A DNA stretch of 64,000 nt from Syngnathus acus (GCF_901709675.1 NC_051108.1:186001-250000), one strand, 5' to 3'; numbered from the stretch's first letter, positions 1 through 20,100 are shown. The notes: generated from the letters alone by a model not told the origin. Translations and numbers: made by a program.

Positions 1-1469
1 GCAACAAATATGAAAGGGCCCAACGTTTCAATATGTTGCCTAGGCCTGCTTTAATGGCAGAACTAACTCGAAGATGCATTTGGTCTATGCCATGTTTTTG
101 TGTGTGTGTGTTGTTGTTGTTGTCGTGCGCGTCCACCCACTGACCTTTAACTCCAGGGAGCTCCGAGCTGGAGCGCGTCTGGCCGCCTGCCCGTCCAGGT
201 TTTGTGTCCATATCAGGAAAGAACTCTTGAGCCATTGTTTTTTTTGGGGAAGCCGGCCGAGCCCATCCTTTGCGCTCGACGTGTCGCGACTCGGATGAAG
301 TATGCAGAATTTCTGAGTCCAGGTACACTGGGTCCAACGCCAACAAAGGCAGCTTTTCCACCGCGTGCACAAACACACGCACACACACACACACACACAC
401 AGATTCCCCTCGACTGCGTAACGAGAGGCCTTACCTCCTTTGGTTCTACAACAGCAACCTGCGGACGACACTTTGCGTCACAGGAACAAGAAAAAGAGAA
501 ACAGAGAGAAGAAAACGTCAGCCATGGTTTCTGTCTGTCCGTCCTTCCTTCCTTTGTGTTCTTCGACTTCCCTTCTTGTCCAAACGTGTTGTTGAGTTGA
601 TTGAATTGAATGTATCGTGCTGTTACTACTTACTTGCCTGCCTGCCTGCCTGCGCTTGGTTGGATTTGCCGTTTCCATGTTTGCGGAGAGAGCCTGACTT
701 GGAGAAGAAAAAGAAAGACAAGCTCAATATGACAGAACGTTCCAAACTGTTCGAGTTTGCACGAATGAATAAAAATCTAGTTATGTCTCCAAATGTGTTC
801 CTCACCTCTGCCACCAGCCAAGACGAAGAGCTCTCCTCATACGTAACGTTTGAACGCTGGAACTAGCTCAGAACAACAATCCAGCACGTTTTGGCGTTAT
901 TTAGGAAACGGCAGTTCACTTCCACTTTCGGTAGGTGTCGCTGACGCATGTACTTGATGGTTTACCGAACGCCAACATACGACCAAAGAAGACCGAGCGA
1001 ACTCGAAGAAAAAGTTCGACACCGAATGGCAGCAGAAGGCAAAGAATTAAAAATGACCCCACCCTCCCAAATAGAAAACATGTCCTATGGTAGATTGTAC
1101 GTTTGAGGGGGTTTTGTTTCTATTGTTTGCACGACTTTTCTGTCAATGTGGTGGTGACAATTATTGAAACATATACGGGAGCAAACAGTTCTCGCCATAC
1201 ATTTTGCTAATAAAGCGTCAAGTCAGAGTCAATATGGTAAATAATATACCAAACCGAGACGCCGTTCTGGCCGTAGACTTGACGGCGGGCGGCCGCAACT
1301 GGTGTTGGCTCGTGAGTGAACTAGCCGCAACGACCCACTCAAAATGGCGGTCGCGGCTACGTATCCCAGCAACGGAGATATCCCAGCAAGGCGGCGGGAC
1401 CAACGAAGAAGAACATGACTTCCGCATACGTCTCCACGCGGTTTTTTTCCCCTTTTACCTTTTCTGAAA
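1..1469. other. Intergenic DNA with a CA microsatellite
   Basis: No exon with recognisable protein similarity or convincing flanking splice sites was seen here. It holds a short TG/TTG tract near 104-125, a (CA)n tract at about 371-402 and several low-complexity stretches. Open frames across it are repeat-driven or lack family similarity. The last few hundred bases presumably contain the promoter and 5' UTR of ccdc167, but no clear core element was identified. An upstream gene's 3' UTR could also lie here. Confidence 0.5.
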
Positions 1470-2099
1470 ATGGTGAAAGTGAAGGACAAACGTCGGCAGA
1501 ACGTCAGCGTGGCCACTGAGGTAACATGACGACCCTTGTTTTGTCCGCTACTGTTGCCGTTTAAAGACGCTTGTTTGCTGCGATGGGAATGAATGCAGAT
1601 TGACCGCTTGGAGGAGCGGCGCGCGCGTTGCCATGACAAATTGGAAGAGGCACATTTCAGGAGCAGGAAGGCCGAGTTGTCCGCGGAGGAGAGGTGACAG
1701 ACAATATGACACGGCAATTACAACTGACGAAAGGCAGGCAGTGTGGCAAATTGTCGGCACTTCTTCGAAATGACAACGTTTACATCATCTATTTATTTGT
1801 TTCCTGAGTCGACTATCGGCCATTTTCCCTTCTCTTCTCTTCTCTTTTCACAGGCATCAACTGGAAAAGCAAAGGGCAACCATAACGGAACGGATGCAAA
1901 ATTTAGGTGTGTGAGATTTGAGTCCTCCGACACAAAGTTGACTAACGGCCGCTTGAAATGTTTCCTTGCGCCAGACAAGGAGTTGCGGCAATTACGAGCG
2001 CAGAACAGGACCAACGCCATGCTGTCGGTGGCTGTGCTGGCCGTCTGCGCTCTCTTCTACTACATCTTCGTCGTCTACGACGACCACCAACACTCGTGA
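1470..2099 (+). CDS. ccdc167: Coiled-coil domain-containing protein 167 homolog (4 exons)
   Basis: Spliced CDS of about 107 aa from exons 1470-1520, 1599-1693, 1854-1906 and 1975-2099, all with GT-AG borders and matching phases (324 nt in total). The N-terminus is basic (MVKVKDKRRQN) and is followed by a charged coiled coil (IDRLEERRARCHDKLEEA and onward). The C-terminus resembles human CCDC167: KELRQLRAQNR aligns with KELKFLRQENR, followed by one hydrophobic segment (MLSVAVLAVCALFYYIF). This predicts a small tail-anchored membrane protein. The molecular function of the family is poorly known. The start was chosen because it opens the exon whose sequence matches the human N-terminus. Its usual length is about 97 aa, so this copy is slightly longer at the C-terminus. 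Confidence 0.85.
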
Positions 2100-2613
2100 C
2101 CGCAAATTGCAACCAGTTGTTCTTGTTTTTTGTTTTGTTTGTTTTCCCCATCTAATTATGATCTCAGGGAAATCCTGACCAAAGCGGGTGCTACTAATCA
2201 CGGAGGTGCCTACTGCCGGTCTGTTCCGGAAGCCCGCTGGAGCATTTCTATCGTCTCACGCTAAACGCCCAGGCGCTAGTGCGCTCTGTCATCGCTGGGA
2301 AGGAGGAGAGTTGAGCGCACGATGCGGAGTCAATGTTCACGTGGCTTCCCCGTCGCGTGCGGATGCCGCGTCCACGTGACATTCGACGTAAAGAGGTTGC
2401 AGCCATAAATGAGCCCGAGCGACCTTTGTTGCCTTTTGACGGCTTGTCAAATCAAAGCGGCCTTTCCGATTGCGGCTATTCCTGTCCGTATTTTAAGAGC
2501 CTTGGCTTTATGACTAGATTTTGTTTCCCATTCAAAGGCAATTTTCTGCTTCATTCTGTGACTCACTGCTTCGAAATACACATGTGCTAATATTTGGTAT
2601 CCTAACACAGCGC

Positions 2614-2619
2614 AATAAA
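2614..2619 (+). terminator. Candidate polyadenylation signal for ccdc167
   Basis: AATAAA on the plus strand about 515 nt after the ccdc167 stop, followed by T/G-rich sequence. It is the first canonical hexamer downstream, so it is a plausible 3' end. This is positional inference only. Confidence 0.4.
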
Positions 2620-2648
2620 AGTGTTGAGCCAAAACAGTTTGAATGTGT

Positions 2649-2752
2649 GCCTGCCTGGCTGGCTGCCTGCCTGGCTGCCTGCCTGCCTGGCTGCCTGCCT
2701 GCCTGGCTGCCTGCCTGCCTGGCTGCCTGCCTGCCTGGCTGCCTGCCTGCGT
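2649..2752. repeat. 12-bp minisatellite (CTGCCTGCCTGG)n
   Basis: Tandem repeats of a CTGCCTGCCTGG-like unit cover about 100 bp. The open frames over it on both strands are repetitive Cys/Leu/Pro or Gln/Ala/Gly strings and are not genes. Confidence 0.9.
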
Positions 2753-3204
2753 CCTGTTTCAAAGGAAGGAGAAGAAAACGCTAATGACGCTAAGTGTGGA
2801 TATGCTAATGGTGAAAGGCACGGCGGGTCAAAATGGCTCGTGTGACTCATCACGCCGAGCGGCCGGCGTTAATGGCAGCTAATAGGCCGTCGTACCTCAG
2901 CGGCGATCAAGTGAGGCGCGGTCTCTCGGCGCCCTCTCGGGTCGGGCTGACACACCGGTGAAGACATGGGCCACTGGAAAGAAAGGGGGCAAAGAGAAAT
3001 GTTATTGTTGCTCAGAAAGAAAGCAATGTTGGCAGACAGCTGCTCAAAAGCTGCACAATACAACGTTGCCACGGGGCCGCCCGCTGACAAAGCAATGCGG
3101 AGCGAAGCCAGGCCGACCTGGAAGCGGCTGGCGAGCGATGGCGTCTTTTACCATGAACACAGCCACATCTCACCGAAGGAAGGAAGGAAGGAAGGAAGGA
3201 GCAT

Positions 3205-3278
<74 letters not shown>

Positions 3279-4769
3279 GGTCATTGACTCTCCGCCTCCA
3301 AAAGACTGCGCTTCCTAAGAAGTGTGGGCGCTCCATCGTCACGTGCAATCTGCCGGGCATGTCTTGCGTTTCCCTGGTAACCTTAAGTGTGATGAGGCCA
3401 CGTTTGGAGCCACGTTTTGATTACGCAACGTGCTTGCGTCTCAAGGCCTTTTTCAATCAAAGCACAAGTCAACGACTTGAAGAATTTGCTCCCCGAGGGG
3501 AGAGTGTCGAGAATGCTCTTGATGAGGAATGATTGGGTGGTCAGATTCCAGCCCACCTTTTGGCTGCTGCTGAATAATTCAAGTGTGGTGACAAAACAGC
3601 ACAGTTTGCACTAATTGATTTGGATACGAATGATCGTTTTACTACTTTTCAAAATTGAACCACATCTTTCCATTGAATGTGCAATGCTCAGTTGAGAAAC
3701 GTCCGTCCGTCCGTCCATTTGGAAAAGCAAGCGTCGCGCAAGCACGAAGGGAGGGACATTTTAACAGCTGATGGATGAGGCGCGAGCGAGCCTCCAAGCG
3801 AGCAACAACATCTGTCGAGTGGAGGAAAAACAGCAAGAACAAACATGGAGGTCCTGTCAGCTGACATCCATTTCACCTCTGACCCATTTCCGCCTTGCTC
3901 TTCGCGCACGCAACGACGACTAGATTCTAAATCTCTGCAAGAACTTTCGAGTGCTATGATTTCAAAGCACTCACACGGGCGAAAGGTTTCATCGGCTGCG
4001 GCCACTTCGGCGAAGAAGGCTCGTGCACACGAGCACGTGCGCAAGATGGGACGAGCAAACGCACCTAAAACGCGTCCAGGCGATTTCGCCGATGCCGCGG
4101 GCCGGCCGGGCCGGGGCGGGGCGGAGAACAACGCTCGTGTTGCACATTTCTGCATTTGGAGCACTTTATTCTTTTCTTTTTTTTCCTGGTAGAAAATGCA
4201 CAATGAAAAATAGAAAATGGCACACCGGTCACAATATACAAGAAGGGTTGTTAGAATACTGCTTTGGCATTTCAAAACCAAACGAAAACAAAACAGAGAC
4301 AGACGTTGAATAAAGTGCACTTTTTTTTTCTTTTTCCACGAGGGTACATTCACGGGTGAAGTCTGACGTTTTCTCCGTCTTTTCTTGTTCAGAGTTTCTC
4401 AAAGTTCCTTCCAGAACTCGTGTTGCGTTCAATGCCAAATAGTTACGAACTTGGAAATAAATCCCAATAGTTTGGATTTTAAAAAATGCTAACCACCTTA
4501 CTTATTTAGGGTTAGGGTGATTACAATGGAGAAATTGTAATGGAGAGAGGAAAAAAAGGGGTCAATATGGCTACACTCTGGCGCGCTCCGACTTGAATCC
4601 CAAAAGTCTGTGGGGCTGCGTTCGCATTTTTCTCGCTCGCTCGCAGCCTGCCTGCGTGGCTGCCTGCCTGCCTGCCTGCCTGCCTTCCTTCCTACTCGGA
4701 CAGGAGCCGCGTGTAAAGCGGCAAGCTGTGGCAGCGGCGGCCGTGGCGCTTTTTGCCCACGGAAGCGGC
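2753..4769. other. Intergenic region between ccdc167 and gpr6
   Basis: No supported gene. It contains a (GGAA)n tract at about 3175-3198 running into a (GCAC)n tract at about 3203-3278. Three A/T-rich polyadenylation-like hexamers occur: a minus-strand AATAAA at 4165-4170, which could serve gpr6, and plus-strand AATAAA at about 4310 and 4454. The stretch 4650-4690 is CCTG-rich. Confidence 0.5.
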
Positions 4770-5753
4770 TCAGACTTCGCTGGGCGATCCGGAGCGGTAG
4801 GCGGCGTTGGGGCGGAAGCAGCCGCACAGGAGCAGGTAGATGGAGCGCTGGATCTCGGCGTTCCTGTAGGCGTAGATGATGGGGTTGATCATGGAGTTGT
4901 AGGTGGCGGGCAGGAGCGTGGCGTAGGTGTACACCGGCGGGTACTCGCGCTCGCCCACCAGGCAGTAGACGGCGAAGGGCAGCCAGCTGGCGCCGAAGGT
5001 CCCCAGGACGATGGCCAGGGTGGACACGCCCTTCTTGGTGGCCACGTAGTGCGAGGCGGCAAAGAAGTGGCGCTGCAGGGCGATCTGGTGGGCGTGGCGC
5101 CACACGATCTTGCAGATTTGGAAGTAGAGCGTCAGCATGAGCGCAAAGATGACGAAGAAGGCGGCGGCCAACAGCGTCAGGTTGCCGCGCGTCAGCGGCC
5201 GCACCACGCTGCACGCCGCCGGCCGCCCCAGGCAGTTCCAGCCCAGCACGGGCAGCAGGCCCAGGAGCAGCGAGGCGCCCCAGGTGGCCAGCAGCATGGC
5301 GTGAGTCCGCTGCAGCGTCTTCTCCGAGTAGTAGGCCAGGGCGTCGTAGAGCGACAAGTAGCGGTCCACCGTGATGGCCAGCAGGCTGATGATGGACGCC
5401 GCGAAGGAGGCCACCAGGAAGCCCACCGTGGCCAGACTCAGCGCCTGCGAGGGGACGGCGTAGCGAAGGACGAAGTTGACCACCAGCCCTACGCCGGCCA
5501 GCAGGTCGGCCGTGGCCAGGCTGCCCACCAGAGCGAACATAGGAGTCCTGAGCGCCGGCGTGTAGATGATGATGGCCACCACGATGGCGTTCTCGCAGGC
5601 GATGGCCGTGCCCGAGACGCACAGCATGACGTCCCACGGGTTGACGGCGGAGGCCGGCCCCGCCGCCGGGGAGTCCCACCACGTCATCGGGGTGTCGTTG
5701 CGGGCCGGGGTCCGGGCCCACGAGCCGTTGGCCGGCGCCGCCGAGTCGTTCAT
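4770..5753 (-). CDS. gpr6: G-protein coupled receptor 6 (single coding exon)
   Basis: Class A receptor of the GPR3/6/12 group, which signals constitutively through Gs to raise cAMP at the plasma membrane. Seen directly: AVNPWDVMLCVSG at TM1, RTPMF and LATADLLAG at TM2, ITVDRYLSLY (the DRY box) after TM3, LLPVLGWNCLG in TM4/ECL2, HAHQIALQRH in ICL3, GASWLPFAVYC in TM6, NSMINPIIYAYRN in TM7, a CGC cluster for likely palmitoylation, and the C-terminus RSGSPSEV. The AACSVVRPL segment and the SPSEV end favour GPR6 over GPR3 or GPR12. I chose the Met at 5753 (about 327 aa). It follows a likely splice acceptor near 5838 and opens an N-terminus with three N-glycosylation sequons. An in-frame upstream Met at 5879 lies before that acceptor. 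Confidence 0.9.
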   Translation of the reverse strand: MNDSAAPANGSWARTPARNDTPMTWWDSPAAGPASAVNPWDVMLCVSGTAIACENAIVVAIIIYTPALRTPMFALVGSLATADLLAGVGLVVNFVLRYAVPSQALSLATVGFLVASFAASIISLLAITVDRYLSLYDALAYYSEKTLQRTHAMLLATWGASLLLGLLPVLGWNCLGRPAACSVVRPLTRGNLTLLAAAFFVIFALMLTLYFQICKIVWRHAHQIALQRHFFAASHYVATKKGVSTLAIVLGTFGASWLPFAVYCLVGEREYPPVYTYATLLPATYNSMINPIIYAYRNAEIQRSIYLLLCGCFRPNAAYRSGSPSEV

Positions 5754-6232
5754 CACCGCCGCCGACCAGTCGTTCGTCGTCGCCGCCGACGAGTCGTTTG
5801 TCGTCCCTGCCGCCGGACCGCTTCTCTCCGCTCTCCTGCGAAAGCAACATCGGCAAGGGGTGAGGACGGATCCCGGCATGAGTTACTTTTGCTCGCTCTA
5901 GTCTCAGCGTTCAAACTCTATTCTCTCAGCATGCGCGCAATTGAGCTTGCACACTCAGCGGCGGCAGCGGCACATTTTGGATGGATCCGCGGTGGCGTTA
6001 GTTGGAGTCGCGCAAACGGGACACACGCGCTTGGATTCCATTTCATCAGCCAGCGCTCGTCTGTCTGCCTGTCTGTATGTGTGTGTGTGTGTCCGCACTG
6101 AAAGCACCGGGAACTGTCCGCGGTGCTGAACGCACTCAAACTTCACGGCGTGAAAATAGCCCCTGGAGCTCCTTTCAATGATCGATTTGTTAACTTAAGC
6201 ACTTTCAAAACAAAGCCCAAATTGTTGTTTAC

Positions 6233-6424
6233 CTTTCTCGATGAGCAGAGGCTGGCGCCGATCCTCACTTCCACGCAGACGCCGTAGGAGGACGTCGACG
6301 GCGGCCGCGTGTGGGACGCTCGCACACCCGAGGCAGAGGCGGTGTGAAGAAGCATTGGCGGAGGACGGCGGGCGAGCGATGAGCAGACGCGCTCAAGGAA
6401 CGGCTATAAGTGGCCGTGACGTCA
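6233..6424 (-). promoter_or_regulatory. Candidate gpr6 promoter and noncoding first exon with palindromic CRE
   Basis: On the minus strand a full palindromic CRE, TGACGTCA (6417-6424), is followed by a TATA-like TTATAG at about 6403-6409. Further downstream, a GTAAAC donor at 6232 could end a 5' UTR exon (about 6233-6375). The matching acceptor would be the CTTTCGCAG near 5838. Everything except the CRE itself is inference. Confidence 0.4.
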
Positions 6425-7769
6425 CGCAGCCAGGGAAGGGGGGGGCGGGCGGAATTGTTTCCACGCTCCGAGGGCATTTGAGCATCCGTCACCCGGGGAT
6501 ACGCACATCGGACACATTAAAATGGGTACGCCTGGGAACGTGTACGAGAGCTGAAGCAGCATTTGCGCCGCCTCACGTAAAGAATGAAAGGATGAATTCA
6601 TCGCAATTCCTGGAGGGCGCGACCTAACCACTGGGGGTAATCGAACACAATCATGAAGGATTTTCACAACTACTGTGACTCAGTAAGAATATGGACATAG
6701 TATCGCAGGTGTATTTATTTCTACACACACTAGCTACATGGAGGGTGCTTGAACGCAACCTAAATATTACGGGTAAGCACTTTTTGGTTCCTAGGCAACA
6801 GCTGTTTGGCCACCTGCTCCAGCCTCTGAGTAAGAGGAGGGATGAAGGTTAGGGGAGGGGGCCCCGTGGGCTTTTCATTCCCACAACCGAGGGAGCAGCT
6901 CACATGAGTGACTCATTGAGAAGCCGCGCGCGCAGACGGAAGCCAAATGGATCGTTCCATCTCAAGGCTAAGGAAAATATACAAAGACGGTGAGGCACGT
7001 GCCGTCACAAACCTACTGAGGAGTTCAACTGCAACAAGCGGCGCGGCGCGGCGCGGCGTGCACACATCTTGCCACATTTGGACTTGTTCAGAGCTGAGCG
7101 TTGCAGCCGGCCGGCAGGACAAATCACACCTGCTCAGTGTGCTGAGCACCTGAAGAGATCTGTTGCAGAAGCACATTTACAATGAGCCTTAGTCATCATT
7201 TTCAATCTGGAATGCTTCTCGGATGGATGTCCCGCCTGTTGCTAGATATACTTTCAGTTCTTGTGTGAGCGAATGCGGCAAACACGTGCGGCGGCAGCAA
7301 ATGGCTCACGTTCAAAGTAGAAGTGGCGCTGATTGCGGCAGGTCCAAAAGGGGATGATTGCCCGCCCATGACGACAGGTAACGCCAAAGTGGCCCAATTT
7401 GACAAAGGCGTTGAGCCTGACCTTTTGCTTCAGAGCGAGAGTGAAACGGAAGGATGGCACAATGGCCATCCATCCATCCCTCCCCGCCCTCCCTCCCTCC
7501 CTCCCTCCCTCGGACAACTCAAGTTGGTTTTTGCCGCCCGATGCAAAACCCGCCGAGTATCAGTGGAGGTGTCGCGCGGCACCGCCCGGAAAGACCCGCG
7601 TCGGCGCCCCTCCCCGAAGCCGGGAAATGAGCTGGCGCTCCAAACACCTGACGTCCGACCGCCACAGCTTTATGAGGGAAGCTGCTGCAATGCAAACTAT
7701 TATTAGCCACAAGAAGGGGTGGAAGAACCTCCCGTGCCACTTTTGGGCCTTTCCATTTGGTTGCTTCCG
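6425..7769. other. Intergenic region between gpr6 and fig4
   Basis: No supported exon on either strand. It contains a short GCGCG run near 7040 and a (CCCT)n tract at about 7480-7512. The longest open frames have no family similarity and are shaped by these repeats. Confidence 0.5.
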
Positions 7770-7775
7770 TTTATT
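7770..7775 (-). terminator. Likely fig4 polyadenylation signal
   Basis: AATAAA on the minus strand (TTTATT as read on plus), about 85 nt after the fig4 stop codon. Confidence 0.6.
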
Positions 7776-7859
7776 CAACATAAAAGCAGTTTAAAAGGCG
7801 GCTCCAAAAATGAGGTGGGCTTTTTAAAACGACGACAACAACGTGGGCCGCCGTCACGG

Positions 7860-16258
<8,399 letters not shown>

Positions 16259-17148
16259 GTTTGCTCAGGTTGACTGAGCGAGCTCAGGCTGCTGCAGGCG
16301 GGCGGACGGACAGACAGACGGACGGACGGACAGACGAAGATGTATGCATGTAAGAAGAAGAGTTGCAATCGGGTGTGGCTTCCCAACAATTCTACTGTCA
16401 CCACCGTTGAATTAGTCAAGCGACGGACGGACGCTTGTCTTTAACAGACGCCAGTACACATTTCCCCGCAGGTACCCAAGATAAATGCTTAAAACGTCCC
16501 TCCCAATAAAACGCGTTTTGTAGGCATTAGAATGGATTTAGCTCGCAAATTCAGGCAGGCGACGACGTGAATTTGTTTAGGTCAGGTGACTTGACTGTCA
16601 TCAACGCGGAAGCCGTCAGTCAGTCAGTACGGCGCCCGGCGAAGACCAAAAAGTACGCAAGACTTGGCTTACTTTCATTTCTAACTTTCACTTTTCAAAG
16701 CCTCATTGTATGCATTTCAAATAGTCCCTTGAATCAAAGGTAGCACGTGTTCAAGTGCTTAAGTCCAATATCTATACCGACTCGCCGAAAAACAGGCTAA
16801 GGAAATGCTTGTTGACAGTTGCTATGGTAACAGACGCCACTGTCGTGTCGTGTCGTGTCATGACATGACATGGCGGAAGCTGTTATTGTAAATATTTTCT
16901 TTTTCAATTTCAATCGCGTGACAAAGTGTTTTCTAATCGACCGTTCCTAACAGGTTAGCTCCTCACTACCGAGTGCGTAACACTTTGCAGCACCAAACCT
17001 GGTAAGAACTGCACATTTCCGTTCAAATATGTCATACAGTATCGTTCAGTAAGTAAAGAGATGCGATGATGACTTTGACAAATTGATTTTGCCTTTATTC
17101 ATTCATTGAGCGGTAATCATTTGCTTTCTTACAGTCATTGAAGGAGCT
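16259..17148. promoter_or_regulatory. Divergent fig4/ak9 promoter region with an RFX X-box
   Basis: fig4 (minus) and ak9 (plus) start head to head about 890 bp apart. GTTGCTATGGTAAC at 16818-16831 is a near-perfect two-half-site X-box, the RFX motif typical of ciliary gene promoters. A donor-like GTAAGA near 17002 and an acceptor ACAG near 17134 suggest an untranslated first ak9 exon, which would place the X-box just upstream of its start site. A GTGTC repeat with a TGTCATGACA palindrome lies at about 16842-16872. The transcription start sites are inferred. Confidence 0.55.
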
Positions 17149-20100
17149 ATGGATCTGGTGGACAATCTCATCGAAGACGACGCCGAGAGAGAGCGTCTGC
17201 TTTCCAAACCGACTTGCTTCCTTGTGGTTGGAAGGCCGGTAGGTAAATGCTCACTTTTGTTGTCATACAGTCATTTTACAATGCCGGTCAAGATGTGAAA
17301 TACTGCCACCTTGTGGTGCTATGTATGCTCCGTGGTTCAGTTCAATAAATGCTCGTGAAATTAAAACAAGTTTCACAGTCAACTTGAAGAAATGGAAACT
17401 GGAGAAATGTTGTTGCTAAAGTGGCTTTGTTTTCCTGAAAGCTTCTGCTTTGTTTCTTTGGAATCAATTGTAAATGTAGGGTCGAGAACAAGCGCCAATG
17501 CTTCACTGGCTCAGTCAGCCCGAACAACACACATTTGTGACCTCTGCCGTTGCAGGGCGTCGGCAAATCCACCCTGGCCAAAAACATTGCAGACACCTGG
17601 GGCTGCGTTTTAATCGACGGTAAGCGTCTCATCTCTCTCAGTCGCTCGGCCTTTTCCCTTTGCTCATTCCGTCCGATGGTCCCCGCCCGACGGCAGACAC
17701 CGAGGTCCTGGACTCCCACATCGGAAGTCAAACGGAGGATGGTGTTAAGGTAACACCTTCTGCGCAGAGCAGAGCAGAGCAGAGCAGAGCAGAGCAGAGC
17801 AAAGCAGAGCAAAGCAGAGCAAAGCTCCTCCCGCCCCCGCACTAAAGCCAATCTTTTCACAGCTCCTGGATATCTTAAATGCGGGCAAAAGCGTCCCGGA
17901 AGACATGGTTCTTGGCCTCATACTGGACATGTTGAGCTCCACTAAAGTGGAGCATTACGGTGAGGCTCGCTTAGCTGGCGGCGGCGGCACGTCTTCATGC
18001 TCCGAGGCTGAAACGGGTTACACGCGGCAGGCTACGTGTTGAGCTGCCTGCCGTTCATGTCGGAAGAGGGCGTCGGCGTGGAGGAGCAGATGGAAACCAT
18101 CAGGAAGCTCAAGCTCAAGCCGGACTTCGTCATCAACATCAAGGTGATGTCGCCGCCGCCGCCGCCGCCGCTCCTCGAGCAGCGCAAACAAAGCACGCCA
18201 AGGTGCGCTCCCGCTTTCAGTGTGCCGACAAGGACCTGGTCCAGAGGCTGTCCAGTCAGAAGCAGCACCCCATGACGGGCCTTCTCTACAATCAAGATCA
18301 ATGGAAAGTGGACAATGAGTTCCACGTCACGGGATTCATAGAAGAGGAAGGGGCGGAGGAGGAGGATAAGGAAGACTCGCAGGTAGATACTGAAGCTGAC
18401 AGGCAGGAAAGCAGACCCTTGCCCACCCGCCACTTGTTGTCTTGCAGGATGCGGATGAAGAGGAAGAAGAGCAAAGCGCGCCCAGGTGCACCATTGACCA
18501 GCTGGTGTGGATCCCCGAACGCCAGGCCAGAAACACTTCTTTTCGAATCAACACGTACAAGGAGAACATCCTCAGGCCGCTGGAGGTACGGCACGGCACG
18601 GCACGGCACGGCACCAATCGTCGGCGCAAACTGGCTTTGCTTGACGCGGCTTTAAATCGTGGTCGTTCAGGACTACATGATGGACCACAACCCCATTTAC
18701 CTGTTGGAAGTGGACGGAAGCGAGACCCCGGACGAGTTGCTCTTGGTAAGCGGCTCGGCCCAAACAGTACGGCCCGTGGGTCCAGCCACCCAACCAACCC
18801 CACGGACGCGTGTCCCCGTGGCCTTCTAGTTTGTCCTGTCCCGTCTGGGATCCATGGCCATCCAGCGCGTGTCCATTCCGGTGGTCCTCCATCAGGACGA
18901 AGAGCTGCCCGAAGACATCGAAACGGTCAGTGGCGATTTTGTTCCGAGCGCGCCCGCCCGCCCTATCCCTCCCTCCCTCCCTCCCTCCGTCCGGTGTGTG
19001 CCAACGCCGCCACAGCCGGCTCCCCTCTGCTTCGTAGGAGGACCTCCTGAGGTTCATGTCCTCCTCCAGGATGCTGGTGCCGGGCTTCCGCTGGAGGAGG
19101 AGCCGCTGGGGGCGAAGTTGTCCGGTGGCCCTGAAGGAAGGACGGCTCGTCCCCGGAAAACCCGAATTCTCCGTTGGGTGGGTGAGGGGGGGTTTGGGGG
19201 CGGCGCTTCGAAAGCGCCGTGGTCTCGAGCGACTTTCTCCTCCCGCAGCTTCCGGGACAAAATGTACATCCTTTCATCGCAAGAAGCCTACGACAAGTTT
19301 GTCAGCAACCCCAGGCGCTACCTCCTCCCGCCCATGCCCAGCCCGCCCTGCAGGGTGTGCATCATCGGAACGGCGGCGTCGGGGAGGCCCGAGCTCTCCG
19401 TCCTGATGGGCGCCAGGCACAACGTGTCCGTGCTGGAGCTGGAGAAACTGGCCGAGCCCCTGCTGGCCGAACTGGAGACGGAGTGGCTGGCTAAAGTCAA
19501 AGAGGACAGCGTGCAGGCCGCCATGGAGAAAATCAGGACCAAGCAGCAGAACGAGCAGAGCTCCGGCAAGTTTCTGTCATGGCCGGCCGGCCGGCGGGCG
19601 TTTGTCGTGGCGACCTCACCTTTGATCCTTTGCCTCCTCAGATGGAACCCCGGCCGTGGAAGGTGAGCGTGCCGTGCCGCGTGCGAGATGAAAAAGAGCC
19701 AGCGGCAGGCGGAAACGCTCTTGCGCTCTCCTCAGTGACCGAGAGCCATCCCGAAGTGGTGGCCCTGGTGCAAACGGCTCTGGAAGAGGCCAAAAAACAG
19801 GACGCCGCCAAGGAAATCTACGCTCAAGCTCTGATGAAGGTCGTCAAGGAAGTAGGCACTTTTTCCATTCAGAACACCTGCGTGCGCCGCGCCGCGCCGC
19901 GCCAGCCATCAAAAAGCATTTTTTCTTCCCAGAACGAGGCTTGCCACCAAGGCGCCGACGTGGGCAACGGCTGGGTGCTGGACAACTTTCCCAGGAACGC
20001 CTCGCAGTTGGAGGCTTTACAGCGCGCTGGGATCCATCCCGATTTCCTCTTCTGCCTCATGCACACCGAGGGCACTTTGCCAGGTAAGCGGCGGCGGCAG

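Noticed and set aside
270-866. 198-codon plus-strand open frame near the left edge
   Set aside because: It passes through a CA repeat and low-complexity sequence, lacks similarity to any recognised family, and has no flanking exon structure.
2649-2752. Possible CRISPR-like array
   Set aside because: The units are contiguous 12-bp repeats without unique spacers. The same holds for every other tandem array in the window, and the genome is vertebrate.
5754-5879. N-terminal extension of gpr6 from the Met at 5879
   Set aside because: A likely splice acceptor near 5838 lies inside it, and the extension is Thr/Ser/Asn/Asp repeat-like with no similarity to GPR6. The Met at 5753 was preferred, though the longer form is not excluded.
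4593-6101. 502-codon plus-strand open frame
   Set aside because: It lies antisense to the well-supported gpr6 coding exon. Its Gly/Arg/Gln/Val-rich composition is what the complement of GC-rich receptor codons produces, and it has no family similarity.
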